DNA of 64,000 bases from Cystobasidiopsis lactophilus (taxonomy: Eukaryota; Basidiomycota; Agaricostilbomycetes; Agaricostilbales; Chionosphaeraceae): positions 1,854,677 to 1,918,676 of the forward strand of contig BCIO01000003.1 in NCBI GenBank assembly GCA_001599975.1, given 5' to 3'. Under the pieces are notes generated by a model. It was not told where the DNA came from, did no database searches, and saw only the letters and a list, made by a program, of their open reading frames with translations. This document shows positions 55,246 to 64,000 of the stretch, piece by piece; positions within the stretch are counted from its first letter, which is position 1; each line of letters begins with the position of its first letter. Both the position numbers and the translations under genes were made by a program.

Positions 55246-55872
55246 ATGTCGCTAGTGTTCAAGCGCACGCTCGTCTCCCGCGCTTTAAAGCCCAAAGACC
55301 CTTTAGCCAAAGCCGAAGCGTACGGCTTGAGTGGCAGCAGCAGCACTTTTTACATCCGCTCCCCTCCCTCCGCCCAGCCCGTCGACATCCCCTTCCCACA
55401 GCCGCCCTTACCGCCTCAACAGCAAGGGTCGTTCACCCACCCGCTCGCCACTGGCAAGGGCAAGGAAGGGGGGATGGTGAAAAGCCCTTTTAGGCATTCC
55501 CGCTTCGCCCCAGTTCTCGACCGTCGTCAACACTCCTCCTCAACAACAACAATGACGACGACGGAGGAGCAAGCGTCAGCCATCCAAGCCGCCAGAGGCG
55601 CATCGTCGCAGGGAGCCGTGGCCAAGGAGCTCGGCGTGCCGCGGGGGGTGGTGGCTCGGTTTGGGTTTGGGAGGGACTCGCAGGGCAGGTTGGGGAGGAG
55701 GGAATTGCAGAAGAGGAAGCAGGTCGAGATGGACGAGGACAGGCTCAAGTGGGGCTATAGGAAATGGTGCGCTTTCTCGCCCTCTCTCTCTTCTGAATGC
55801 CTTTTGACGACCTCTAAATGTCGAAACAGGTTGACTTGGGAGGTCAGAAGGGCGAAACGGGCACAGTGGTAG
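55246..55872 (+). CDS. Mitochondrial large-subunit ribosomal protein mL58 (Mrpl20 family)
   Basis: Fungal-type mitoribosomal protein. It starts 'MSLVFKRTLVSRALKPKDP', a plausible targeting peptide, followed by 'AYGLSGSSSTFYIRSPPSAQ'. The conserved part has 'TTEEQASAIQAARGASSQGA' and 'VAKELGVPRGVVARFGFG', which resembles the LTEEQ...R...A..F.VS motif of the family. An intron (gtgcgc donor near 55766) then restores 'RLKWGYRKWLTWEVRRAKRA', ending QW at 55872. The family match is to a short, poorly conserved profile, so some doubt remains. It stops 17 bp before the convergent Nnf1-like stop. Confidence 0.65.
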   Translation: MSLVFKRTLVSRALKPKDPLAKAEAYGLSGSSSTFYIRSPPSAQPVDIPFPQPPLPPQQQGSFTHPLATGKGKEGGMVKSPFRHSRFAPVLDRRQHSSSTTTMTTTEEQASAIQAARGASSQGAVAKELGVPRGVVARFGFGRDSQGRLGRRELQKRKQVEMDEDRLKWGYRKWCAFSPSLSSECLLTTSKCRNRLTWEVRRAKRAQW

Positions 55873-55889
55873 TTATTACATGGGTGGGG

Positions 55890-56857
55890 TTACAACGAGG
55901 AGGAGGGCATGTTCTCGAGGAGGGTCACTTGGAACTGCGTATACTCGTCCTTGTCCATTTTCGACAGCATCTCCGAGCTCTGAATTCGACACAAACATGA
56001 GTTTTCTTTTCTTTTGAGGTCTTTTGTGAGAAAGAGGACGAACGCGAGAGATGAGGTCCAGCTTGCTATCCAACCGAGCTTGCAGCGCCCGGGCCTGCTC
56101 GACTTGCCGGAGCGTCCGCTGCGCTTTGGCCTCGTTCGCTTTCACTTGCTGTGTTTGGAACGATCCCAATCCTCACACGTCAGCCCCCCAGCGGGTGGAA
56201 AGGGGAAAGGAAGGGCGCACCTCAGCCCGGAGCTCTTGCAAGTTCTCAATCTCCTGCCGCAGCGTGGGCAGCGTCTTGGCCGGGAAAGTCAGCGTGGGGT
56301 CCTTTCCTTTCCTAGAATCACGGTCAGTCGTCCGCGGCGAAAGCGAGAGAGGGAAAGGAAAAGGCGAACTCCATCAACTTGAGCGGCTCTTCGCCTCGCT
56401 GGATCCGCATCTCCGCGTCGCTCTCCACCTGGTCGAACGCGACCGACAGCGGCACAAAGTTGGCGAACGCGCCCTTGGACACCAACGCCTCCCACGCTTT
56501 CTAAAAGGGCCCACCTTGAGAGAAGTTTGTTTTGGTTTTCGAACCTCGGGGACGCACCTCGTAGGACCGCTTGAGGAGCATGGTGATGGCCGACTGGAGC
56601 GTCTGGAGGAACTCCTTGTTCTCCTCCGTGTCGTTGAACGACGGGAACGAGCGCTCGATCTCTTCCAGCCTGCGTGCCCATGCCGCAAGAGTGAGCCTTG
56701 CCAATCAGAGCCTCGGGGGGAAAACGACGGACGTGATCTTCTCGATGATCCGGTCGCTGGCTGCTTTCATCGCTTCTCTGGCTCGACGAGCGCGCTTCGC
56801 CCCTGCCAGCGGGTCCGGCTGCTGCTGCTGGGAGGAGGACGCTTGTTGCGACGACAT
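55890..56857 (-). CDS. Nnf1-like kinetochore protein (Mis12 complex)
   Basis: Probable subunit of the Mis12/MIND complex, which links centromeric chromatin to the outer kinetochore. The start 'MSSQQASSSQQQQPDPLAG' is followed by a helical region: 'REAMKAASDRIIEKITSVVF', 'RLEEIERSFPSFNDTEENKE', 'FLQTLQSAITMLLKRSYEKA', 'WEALVSKGAFANFVPLSVAF' and 'DQVESDAEMRIQRGEEPLKL'. Next come 'TLPTLRQEIENLQELRAE' and the coiled-coil piece 'ANEAKAQRTLRQVEQARALQ' to 'ARLDSKLDLISR', with the end 'MLSKMDKDEYTQFQVTLLEN'. The helix and coiled-coil architecture and size fit Nnf1/PMF1, but sequence in this family is weakly conserved. Five or six exons. Confidence 0.6.
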
Positions 56858-58392
56858 TTGGGGGGCAAGCTTTGTTTTGGAGGAGTTCTAGGGTGGGCAA
56901 TCCCTTTGAAAGCTGGTGGTGATTACCGAAATGAGTCTAGAGACGCAAAAACGCCAATCGAAAGTCGCCGTTCGAGGAGATGGGAACGCGAAGTCGCGAG
57001 GAGGGCTTCAAAGTTCACCGCTGCCATCCCCGGCGAAAGTGGTGGGTTGGTGGCAAACACTCTCTCGGTAGTGCAAAAAGGCCCTCGTGGTCTATAATGT
57101 CTCCGTTACGACAAGGTTTGATACGGAAGTCGGAACACAAGACGGGACTGCCCAGTTGCCCTCCGACCAACGCCCTCGCCTCCCAGCTTGTCGTTGCACG
57201 GCCGCCCATTTGCTGGTAGATGACACAAATAGAAGTGCTGAAGCTATTGGCGGGGTTTGTGGAGGCGATTGGAAGGCCAATAGCGGGAGCGCGCTGGAGC
57301 GTTCCGCGCCCACTTGCCAAAGCCAAAGTTGACGAGATAGACCTGCCATTAACGACACATCAGAGGCTTCTGAGCATTGATTGACTTCTCAGAGCGTGTT
57401 TGATACTCCTAAGAGCGGCGGCGACTGAGCCGGGTCTTGGCCGCTTGCCTCGACGGGATGGACCTGGCCGATCGAACCAGCAAGACCGGCGTACGACTCC
57501 TCTCAATCGTACCTTCATCGCTGTTGGCTCGTAGTCACATCGCAATCATGGACAATTGTCAAGGCGAGAATTGAGAAACACGTCGCCACCTAATTAAAGA
57601 CGCGACCTTTTGGAGCAGGGAGGACCACCCAGGCTGAGAAAACGCGTATCCATGACCACAAAAAACACAGAAACGGATCCAGGACACAACACAGAGGCCG
57701 AACGTCGCAGCAAGGGGACAAAAGTGCGCCTGCTAGCTAACCGCCCCGCCATTGCCGTTGGCGCTTGTTCGAGAGCTCAGAAACCTCTTGCTCTTGACCA
57801 AGCTGCACCAAATTCACGTTCTCGGTTGTCAGCCCAAAGCAGAGACTGGCCATTTTCGAGAGACGCTGTGCACTCGGTCGATTGAAGGAGAGCTCTGTGT
57901 GATTGGTCCTCTTTTCCGCTTTGCCCATGAAGTGTGTTCGCCGCATGGTTCTCGGACTCGGTCAGTCACCACCAAATTCGAGCCTTGATCGATTTCTGGC
58001 CAGTCGCTGGCATGGTTGCTCTTCTTCGCTTCCGCTGCGCGTCCACATTGTCCTAAAGCTTTCTGGGTGGCGCGTCATCTTCTTGGCTCCAGATGCCAGT
58101 GCACATCGAGACAACAAAGCAAATCAGAGTCAAGAGGTGATGGTCACAAAAGAAGAAGAAGGTGGCTCTCGAGGCTCACGGCGGGCGGTGGCAAAATTGT
58201 TCTGCTCACACCAAGCGCGTCTTTTGACGCTGTGCCACCTTCAACGGACTCTCAGCTGCCTCCTGACTCCACTGATACGCGTCATAATGGTGTAATCGCG
58301 GCAGTGGGCGAATTAGTCGTGCGAAACTCTAATTTGGCGAGGGCCTGCCAGCAAAACGGTTGCTCTCCTTCCTCCACGTCCTCTCAAGAAAG
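56858..58392. other. Long divergent intergenic region
   Basis: About 1.5 kb between the Nnf1-like gene and the MYB gene. Open frames are short and lack recognisable features. I looked for tRNA A/B boxes without success. It probably contains the two promoters and a long MYB-gene leader. Confidence 0.4.
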
Positions 58393-59732
58393 ATGGCTTC
58401 CTACGATATGCATTGCATGTTTGCACTTCCACTGCTCGAGTCCCAGGCCATGCTTGGCTACACAGAGCCTGCGCCTGCCTTCGGTCAGTTGCCCTTTCCC
58501 TGAAATCCCCCTCTTCGTTCTGAAGGCTGACTCGAAGCACCCTTCACCCAGATGCGGGCCTCTTGCCTCTGCCCATTCCTGACTGGACCTTTGACACGAG
58601 CTGCTCGACATTTCACCCAAGTCAGCCCCCCAGCACCTGGCAGACGGAGCCCTTTTCCGCCTTCTACCCGCCCTCTCTGCCCATTTGCATCGACCCTCAA
58701 TTGGTCTGCCCTGACTTTATGCCTCCTCTCTCTACGGCATTACCACTCGACAGCGAACCTGCCTTCCCCTCGCCGCCCTTCACCCAAGCCATCTCGGGCG
58801 ACCTTGCTTCCCACATGTCCAGCTTTTCTCCCGAGCCGGCCTCGTCTCTCGCCCCAGCCTCGCTGGAAATCTCTCAAGAGGCCTCTGCTGCGTTTGTGTC
58901 CTCTGCTGGCTTGGGCAAGCGCCGTCGTAAGGCGTCTTCTGGTGTGTTTCTGCCTGCTGCTCATTGGCTATCGGAACATCAGCTCATCTCATCTTATCTG
59001 ACCTCACAGCTGCCAATCTATCCAAAAAGACACCGTCCCGCCTCGCTTCGCCTGCACCCATTCTCCCAGGTTCGGAGTCGTCTGCCTTCAGCACCTGTGA
59101 AGTTGCACCACCACCCTCCTCCTTGCCAACGATGGACCAAAAGCCGCTCAAAAAGATCGTTCGCAAAGCAGCAAAGGAGTGGACAGACGAAGAAGACGGC
59201 CGTCTTGGTGCCTACATGCGAGACCATCCGGAGATGGCGGAGAAGCGCAACTGGAGATTGATCGCTGTGGGCGCCAAGCTGGTCGGACGGGATAGCAAAT
59301 CCGTCGCGCACCGATGGACCAACTATGTCGATCCTACGCGTATGTCTTCTTGGCTCTCTATCGTCGGAAGCCTTGCTGATTTTGCCACATGGAGCAGTCG
59401 ACGAGCCCAAGTTCGAGGAGAACGAAAAGATTCAGATCCTCCGGCTCAACGGCGACCCTACAATCGGTCAAAAGTGGACCCTGATGTCCGAGAGCTTGGA
59501 GGTCGAGTTCAACAAGAAGTGGGCGACGAACGTGCTTAAGAACTTTTGCGGCACCGCGGAAGCGGCCAAGATTCGCAACCAACACGACATTCCAAATCCA
59601 CCAAAGAAGACCAAGAGCAAGTTGCATTCTTCTTCCTCCCCATCCAACGGACTCGAGCCTGCTTCGCCTGGCACCCTGTTGTCGCCACCACCGGCCCTGT
59701 CGTGGGCCAGCCCGTGCCCACCTGCTTTGTAG
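58393..59732 (+). CDS. MYB/SANT DNA-binding protein
   Basis: Probable transcription factor. Exon 1 starts 'MASYDMHCMFALPLLESQAM' at 58393. A gtcagt intron then gives 'DAGLLPLPIPDWTFDTSCS', and a Ser/Pro-rich region ends in the basic cluster 'GLGKRRRKASS'. The next exon has 'NLSKKTPSRLASPAPILPGS' and then the DNA-binding repeat 'KAAKEWTDEEDGRLGAYM' with 'KRNWRLIAVGAKLVGRDSKS' and 'VAHRWTNYVDP'. The three Trp positions are typical of MYB repeats. A second, weaker repeat is 'DEPKFEENEKIQILRLNGDP' with 'GQKWTLMSESLEVEFNKKWA'. The C-terminus is Ser/Pro-rich and stops at 59732. Target genes unknown. Confidence 0.8.
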
Positions 59733-60242
59733 ATCCCTTCAGTCTTTCTTCCGCTCACACTACTCTTATCCATCCCACTTTGTGCCGACTCTTGTTCACT
59801 GTACTCTCGCTCCCGCCTCTCTTCCGGCCTTTCTCCCAGCCTCACTCTGTGCCACCACTCTGTTTCATCTCTTTTCACTGTACTCACACCCGTCACGCTC
59901 CGCCTCTCGCCCTTTGTCCACCATCTGATGGCTCGTATTCGTTGGCTCCCTATTTCTTGGCTCCCTATTTGTCAGCCTGCTTATCCCTACCTCGCATTCT
60001 GTATGCGTCCAATGTGCAATTAAATTAGAAATAGCTGTAACTTTGTCGCCGCAGGTGGCGCAATCGGACTCAAACCGAATGGGAGCCTTTGAGCCTTGGA
60101 GAACAGCCTCCACCCTGAAGTGTGGCAGCTTCGGCTCAAGCCTGCAGAATGGCGCTCACAGGTTGAGACACTGTCTACCAAGAGCTTGAGAGCGCCGCAG
60201 CTGACTGAAACGGAAGCGCAGAGGTCACGGAAACGACTCCTC
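59733..60242. other. Intergenic, MYB 3' region and upstream of the DUF1917 gene
   Basis: About 510 bp; the first half is C/T-rich on the plus strand. Two near-identical short phrases ('ttggctccctatt') occur at about 59941 and 59957. No gene supported. Confidence 0.4.
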
Positions 60243-61937
60243 ATGAGAAGGCTATCGTCTATTGTCGGTGGCTGGTTCTTGCCTGTCTGGCTGGTCTCAC
60301 TCGTCACAACAGGGATCGACAAGACTCAGAAGAAGATCGAAGACTTTCTCGAGGAGAACAAGCCCACCGGCTCGCTGTGAGCTCTTTCCCCGAGCAAGCT
60401 GCCACCTTCAACTCAACCCTTGCCCGCACCATACAGCCGTCGAATCAAGCCTGGCGAATCCGTGAGCTTATTTTAGAGTCCCAGTTGTGCGAAGCGCTGA
60501 CTATGAACCTATCAGCTGAGCAATTTCATTTGGTCCGAAAGACTTCAGAAGTTGCGCGGCAGAAGCTCAAATGTGCCACAGGGTTCGACAGCAGCTGGAC
60601 GATGATGAAAAGCTCGATGATGAAGCTTACGAGGCCATGATCGTCAACTCGAAGGGAATCTATTACCGCATTTTGAACGATGCTGCTGCCATTGCTGTGC
60701 GTCTTTTGCCACCCCCCAGAACGACAGCTTATTGCCGTCTCCAGGCTGAAAAGGCCGAAACTCCAAAGCAAATCGCCAATCGGGCCGGGCGTCAAGAAGC
60801 TGTCGTGACGAAGGGCGAGGAAGAGTGCGTGTGTTGCTTGACAATGGGTGCACCGCTGTGCCATCTAATGCACAAGCTGCAGCTTGAAGGAATTGGCACA
60901 GCGCAGTACGTATTGGTCTGACTTCCAACAGAGGGCGTTCTCAATCCGCTGTCGAAAGCTGGCATGATCACCGGAAAGGTGGGTGGAAATTTAGCACTCG
61001 CCATCCCACAGTCGCTGAGAAGGCGGGTTTTCAGTGGATGTATTTTGTCCGTGGAGCTGAGGTGCTCCACTACTGGAAGAAGATTGCATCGGCCGTTGCC
61101 GAAGGCGAGTTGAAGAACTTGGTCAAGGTCAGCTGCAATGATGCACCCACGCACACGCCACGCAACCTCTAACAAGCATTATGAGTGCAAAGGTGGCCAA
61201 GGTTTCCGTGAACAACACCGGCAACCATGTGATCTGCATTTATTGCCCCGACTCTTGGAACGAGAGCGGCGTCAAGGCCGTCTGCGAAGTCCTCATGAAG
61301 AAGCTCAATTTGAAGTCGCCCGTAAGCCCAAGCAGTTCATCTCTCTTGTGAATTTAAGAAGATGTCGACACGGAGTACAGTCCGCTTATAAGCCTGACAT
61401 TTACACCTACGCTGGCATTGACTCGAAGAATGCTGCCGAAAGTAAGACGGTGCTCGCGCGTAGCAATCTGACCGATGCTGATATCCTACTGCTCTGTTCA
61501 AGTGCGCGCCTCTTTGTACACTCCCGTCGACTTCTTCAGCGCTAAAGATTTGAAGGAGCACAACCAGCAGGTAGACGAATTGATGGCAGGCCAGCGAGAG
61601 CGTGCGTCTTTAGCCAGTGTGGTTTACGGAAAACATTCTAAAAAGAAGTGGTACAGTGGCACACTCACCTGCCACCGTCAAAAGCTCGACCAAGAAGACC
61701 AAGCGCAAAAAAGCATCGGCGTCCAGCTCCGAAGAGGTGGAAAATGTCGGTGTCTCGGCCGATGAAGCCTCGGAAGAGGAGTGGAAACCTTCCAAAGCCA
61801 AAGGCGTCAAGGCCAAGGTCAAGGCGTCGGATTCGGAGGACGACTACCGCTTCGCCACCAATACCCGTGGCAAGGCCAAAGGCGAAGGCACCAAATCTAC
61901 GGCGTCCACCACCTCGAACAAAAAGACCCGAATGTGA
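60243..61937 (+). CDS. DUF1917/Bles03-family protein with a basic C-terminal tail
   Basis: Member of a conserved but uncharacterised family (animal Bles03/C11orf68). Exons in order include 'IDKTQKKIEDFLEENKPTGS', 'KLDDEAYEAMIVNSKGIYYR', 'EKAETPKQIANRAGRQEAVV', the core 'FQWMYFVRGAEVLHYWKKIA', 'AEGELKNLVK', 'AKVAKVSVNNTGNHVICIYC', 'PDSWNESGVKAVCEVLMKKL' and 'SYKPDIYTYAGIDSKNAAE', and 'LYTPVDFFSAKDLKEHNQQV'. The YKPDIYTYxGI block is the best family hallmark. The tail (from about 61660) is rich in Lys/Ser/Glu ('SSTKKTKRKKASASSSEEVE') and looks nuclear. The start is uncertain: the ATG at 60243 gives a hydrophobic beginning, but the first exon may lie elsewhere. About eight exons. Confidence 0.7.
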
Positions 61938-62450
61938 TTTGCCATTAGGCGTGGCATCTTGCCGTCTCTTTCGCATGGTCCAGCCTTTCTGTCCGGAATC
62001 GACTATCCATCACCTGTTCTCTCTTCGCGCATTTGCACGACCCCAGGACTTTGTCAGACTTTACGATAGGTGAGGCCCTTTACTTCATGCTGGGTCCTCA
62101 CTAAGAGCACTTTGCTGTAGCACTGGCGTTTACCTTTACGACTTTACACGCATTCGTACCGAAGGTAGGCCTTTTGGCCTCGACAGAAGCTTTCAATCAC
62201 CATCTTACCTGTCATACTCCGAACAGATCGATTTCCAACTTTCCGTGCTCTCGAAGAATGTCCAAGCAGGCTCAAAGTTGCCTTGCGGTCAATACCCCAG
62301 CATCCCCAGAACCCTCTCTGAAATTTTCGACACGATACCATCATCACTCCTGGGTAGAAGGCATTCATTCCTTTGAAACGTTGTACAGCTAGTCTACATC
62401 TTCTCGTCCTGAGCTCGCTCGCTCGCGTGAAATTGTACAAAGCCACACTT
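61938..62450. other. Convergent intergenic region
   Basis: About 510 bp between the DUF1917 and RPR2 stops. Probable 3' untranslated regions; no gene supported. Confidence 0.4.
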
Positions 62451-63240
62451 TCATGTAGCCATCTCTACGTCGCCTTCTTCCTCGTCCTCGTTGTCGTTTC
62501 CTCCAGAGGTGTGTGCCGCAGTCGGGACCACCTTGAGCCCCTGGAACACAACATGCTCTTTGCGTTGGTGGAACACGGGCTCCGCTCTGGACTGCCTCAG
62601 CCTCTTGCGCTCCCTTTTGCTCAGCTTCTTGCTGCTCGCTAGTTGTTCCGATTTGTCTGGGACGATTGGAGGGGCCGGCAGGCGCTTGGCTGTCTGGCAG
62701 GTCAAGCAGGTCGTTTTGATTAAATGGCGGTGTGGGCCCGATGCTGCCCTGAACTTGAGCTCTCCAAGTCTTCGAAATACAACATGCAATCAGAAGCTCA
62801 CGCTTGACTCGAACAGACGAGGTGATACCGGGGATTAACTGGGTGTTGCAGACCTTGCACAAGCTGCGCTTCAATTCCGGATCCCTGTTCGAAAGGCCCA
62901 ATCAAACAACTGTCAAACACTTCCAAGCAGCCCACGGACTCACAATCTTTGGACGACTTTCATGCCGAGCTCCTTCATGTTGCCGACCAGACTCCTCGAC
63001 AGCCTGGCTGAGTACTTTCGGTGCTTCCGGGACTCCTTGGGCTTGGTGGAGCTGGAGGTAGCTTGTGCCAGGTAGGAGGAGGCCTGCTGGAGGTAATTCA
63101 AGCGCTGGATGACCTCCCTATGGAGCGCGGAATGATCAGCTTCAGCTCTCAAGGGTGGCAAAGAGGCAGAGTCCTGCTCACTTGTTGGGCACGGCGCGCG
63201 GATTGGCCTCCAGCTGATCATTTGGCTTCTTCTTGGCCAT
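62451..63240 (-). CDS. RPR2: RNase P protein subunit Rpr2/Rpp21
   Basis: Zinc-binding protein subunit of nuclear RNase P, which matures tRNA 5' ends. It begins 'MAKKKPNDQLEANPRAVPNK' at 63240. A splice gives 'EVIQRLNYLQQASSYLAQAT', the N-terminal helical part of the family. 'ARLSRSLVGNMKELGMKVVQ' and 'RLDPELKRSLCKVCNTQL' carry the first CxxC, and 'HRHLIKTTCLTCQTAKRLPA' the second (CxxC). The Lys/Arg-rich segment 'SSKKLSKRERKRLRQSRAEP' and an acidic end 'GGNDNEDEEEGDVEMAT' follow. Four exons. The two CxxC pairs separate it from unrelated basic proteins. Confidence 0.88.
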
Positions 63241-63686
63241 GATTGTATCCAAAGACGTCAGGCAGAGATCGCCGACCGAGGTCAAGCGCGAGACAAACAA
63301 TGTTTTGCATTTCTGTTTTCTCGCCTGCGAAAGACAATCGCCCTCGACCAGTGACTTGACGTTGCCCACTTATCACCTCCAAGTAGGTAAAGTCCTTGCA
63401 TCTTTGTGTTGCTCCCAATCCGCCGCGTCCGCCGCAGCGCCCTAGACGTCAACGCTCAATTCAATCCAGCGGCCCTTGCAACAGGGGCTCAATCAGAACT
63501 GCACGTTGGCCTCCTTTGCCCTCAGCTTCTCTCTTCAGCTCCTCCTGTTCTTGCTCCTGCTCGACGATCCCATAGCAGCCCCGCGCACAAAGCTAACCCT
63601 TGCTGCCCTGACCAGATCCGGATCCGCATTAAACGCGCCTTTGACAGCTCTCTCCCACTCGACGAATCCAGCACTCCAGTTCCATC
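63241..63686. promoter_or_regulatory. Divergent region between RPR2 and GDP-mannose pyrophosphorylase
   Basis: About 445 bp with C/T-rich stretches from 63520 towards the start codon. It should hold both promoters. No named motif found. Confidence 0.45.
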
Positions 63687-64000
63687 ATGAAGGCACTCAT
63701 TCTAGTCGGCGGTAAGCTACATGACCTCGCCCTGGTGCTTGGATCAAGCTAAATTGCACGCCGCGACAGGCTTTGGCACTCGCTTGCGCCCTTTGACGTT
63801 GACGCTTCCCAAGCCGCTGGTTGAGTGAGCGGTCTCCTCTCCTGAGCACCAACAAGTCAGTGCTGAGAGTGAACTTGCATCACAGGTTCTGCAACAAGCC
63901 CATGATCATGTCAGTCCGCGGCGAGCTGTCAAAGCGCATTGGACTCTTGCTCACATCTGCCTGTGATTGCGCAGCCACCAAATCGAGGCCTTGGTCAAGG
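63687..64000 (+). CDS. Mannose-1-phosphate guanylyltransferase (GDP-mannose pyrophosphorylase), partial
   Basis: Makes GDP-mannose for glycosylation, GPI anchors and cell-wall mannans. Only the 5' end is inside the window. Exon 1 (63687-63711) encodes 'MKALILVG'. A gtaagc intron leads to 'GFGTRLRPLTLTLPKPLVE', the signature GGxGTRLxPLT nucleotide-binding loop. Two more introns give 'FCNKPMI' and 'HQIEALVK', reaching position 64000. The match to fungal PSA1/MPG1 enzymes is very close. The first exon is only 25 nt. The rest lies to the right of the window. Confidence 0.93.

Noticed and set aside
57421-57545. A GGTTCGATC-like B box on the minus strand
   Set aside because: No A box at the right distance and no cloverleaf could be drawn, so I do not call a tRNA.
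60041-60125. GGTTTGAGTCC sequence resembling a tRNA T-loop on the minus strand
   Set aside because: The acceptor and anticodon stems do not pair; likely chance.
1-64000. Mobile or virus-like elements
   Set aside because: I looked for transposase, integrase, reverse transcriptase and terminal repeats and saw none that could be supported.

Overview
The window is nuclear DNA of a fungus, most likely a basidiomycete and probably a GC-rich Pucciniomycotina-type yeast. The evidence is many short (about 45-70 nt) GT-AG introns, dense genes on both strands, CT-rich upstream regions, and protein families that are fungal (ERMES Mmm1, Sec9, a C2H2/fungal-type transcription factor, the mL58 mitoribosomal protein) or common in basidiomycetes (a DUR3 urea transporter, a PAS-kinase-like kinase, a voltage-gated proton channel). 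The species cannot be fixed from the sequence alone. No transposase, reverse transcriptase, LTR, CRISPR array, rRNA or convincing tRNA was recognised.

Layout. 1-5.7 kb: a C2H2 transcription factor running off the left edge, a divergent MEMO1 gene and a convergent SET-domain gene. 5.7-9 kb: gene-poor DNA with a diverged ~160-bp tandem repeat, a Cys-rich open frame and an unrecognised multi-exon gene. 9.2-13.7 kb: an orphan gene whose start region is triplicated in perfect 108-bp copies, then a SYLF (Ysc84-like) gene. 13.9-20.6 kb: mitoribosomal bL32m back to back with REV3 (DNA polymerase zeta). 20.7-24.8 kb: a degenerate adenylate-forming-like gene and MMM1. 25.4-39.1 kb: TEF1, a two-helix membrane protein, a PAS-kinase-like kinase, a three-KH RNA-binding protein, an F-box/WD40 gene and SEC9. 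39.3-45.1 kb: a second degenerate adenylate-forming-like gene, OST1 and an F-box-like gene. 46.3-51.1 kb: DUR3 and a phytanoyl-CoA-hydroxylase-family gene. 51.4-56.9 kb: two orphan small genes, an Hv1 proton channel, complex I NDUFS6, mL58 and an Nnf1-like kinetochore gene. 58.4-64 kb: a MYB/SANT gene, a DUF1917/Bles03 gene, RPR2 and the start of GDP-mannose pyrophosphorylase, which runs off the right edge.

How the genes relate. Most are unrelated housekeeping genes packed tightly: three convergent pairs are separated by 47 bp or less and two divergent pairs share promoters under 90 bp. Mitochondrial function recurs (bL32m, mL58, NDUFS6, Mmm1), and NDUFS6 and mL58 share one promoter. OST1 and GDP-mannose pyrophosphorylase both feed glycosylation. 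The most unusual items are two paralogous adenylate-forming-like proteins that share blocks throughout but lack the canonical nucleotide-binding motifs, a 6-nt microexon in NDUFS6 that restores a zinc-binding CxxC, a TEF1 5' end cut into five exons of 33 nt or less behind a GC-AG intron, and the triplicated start-codon region of the orphan gene at 9.3 kb.
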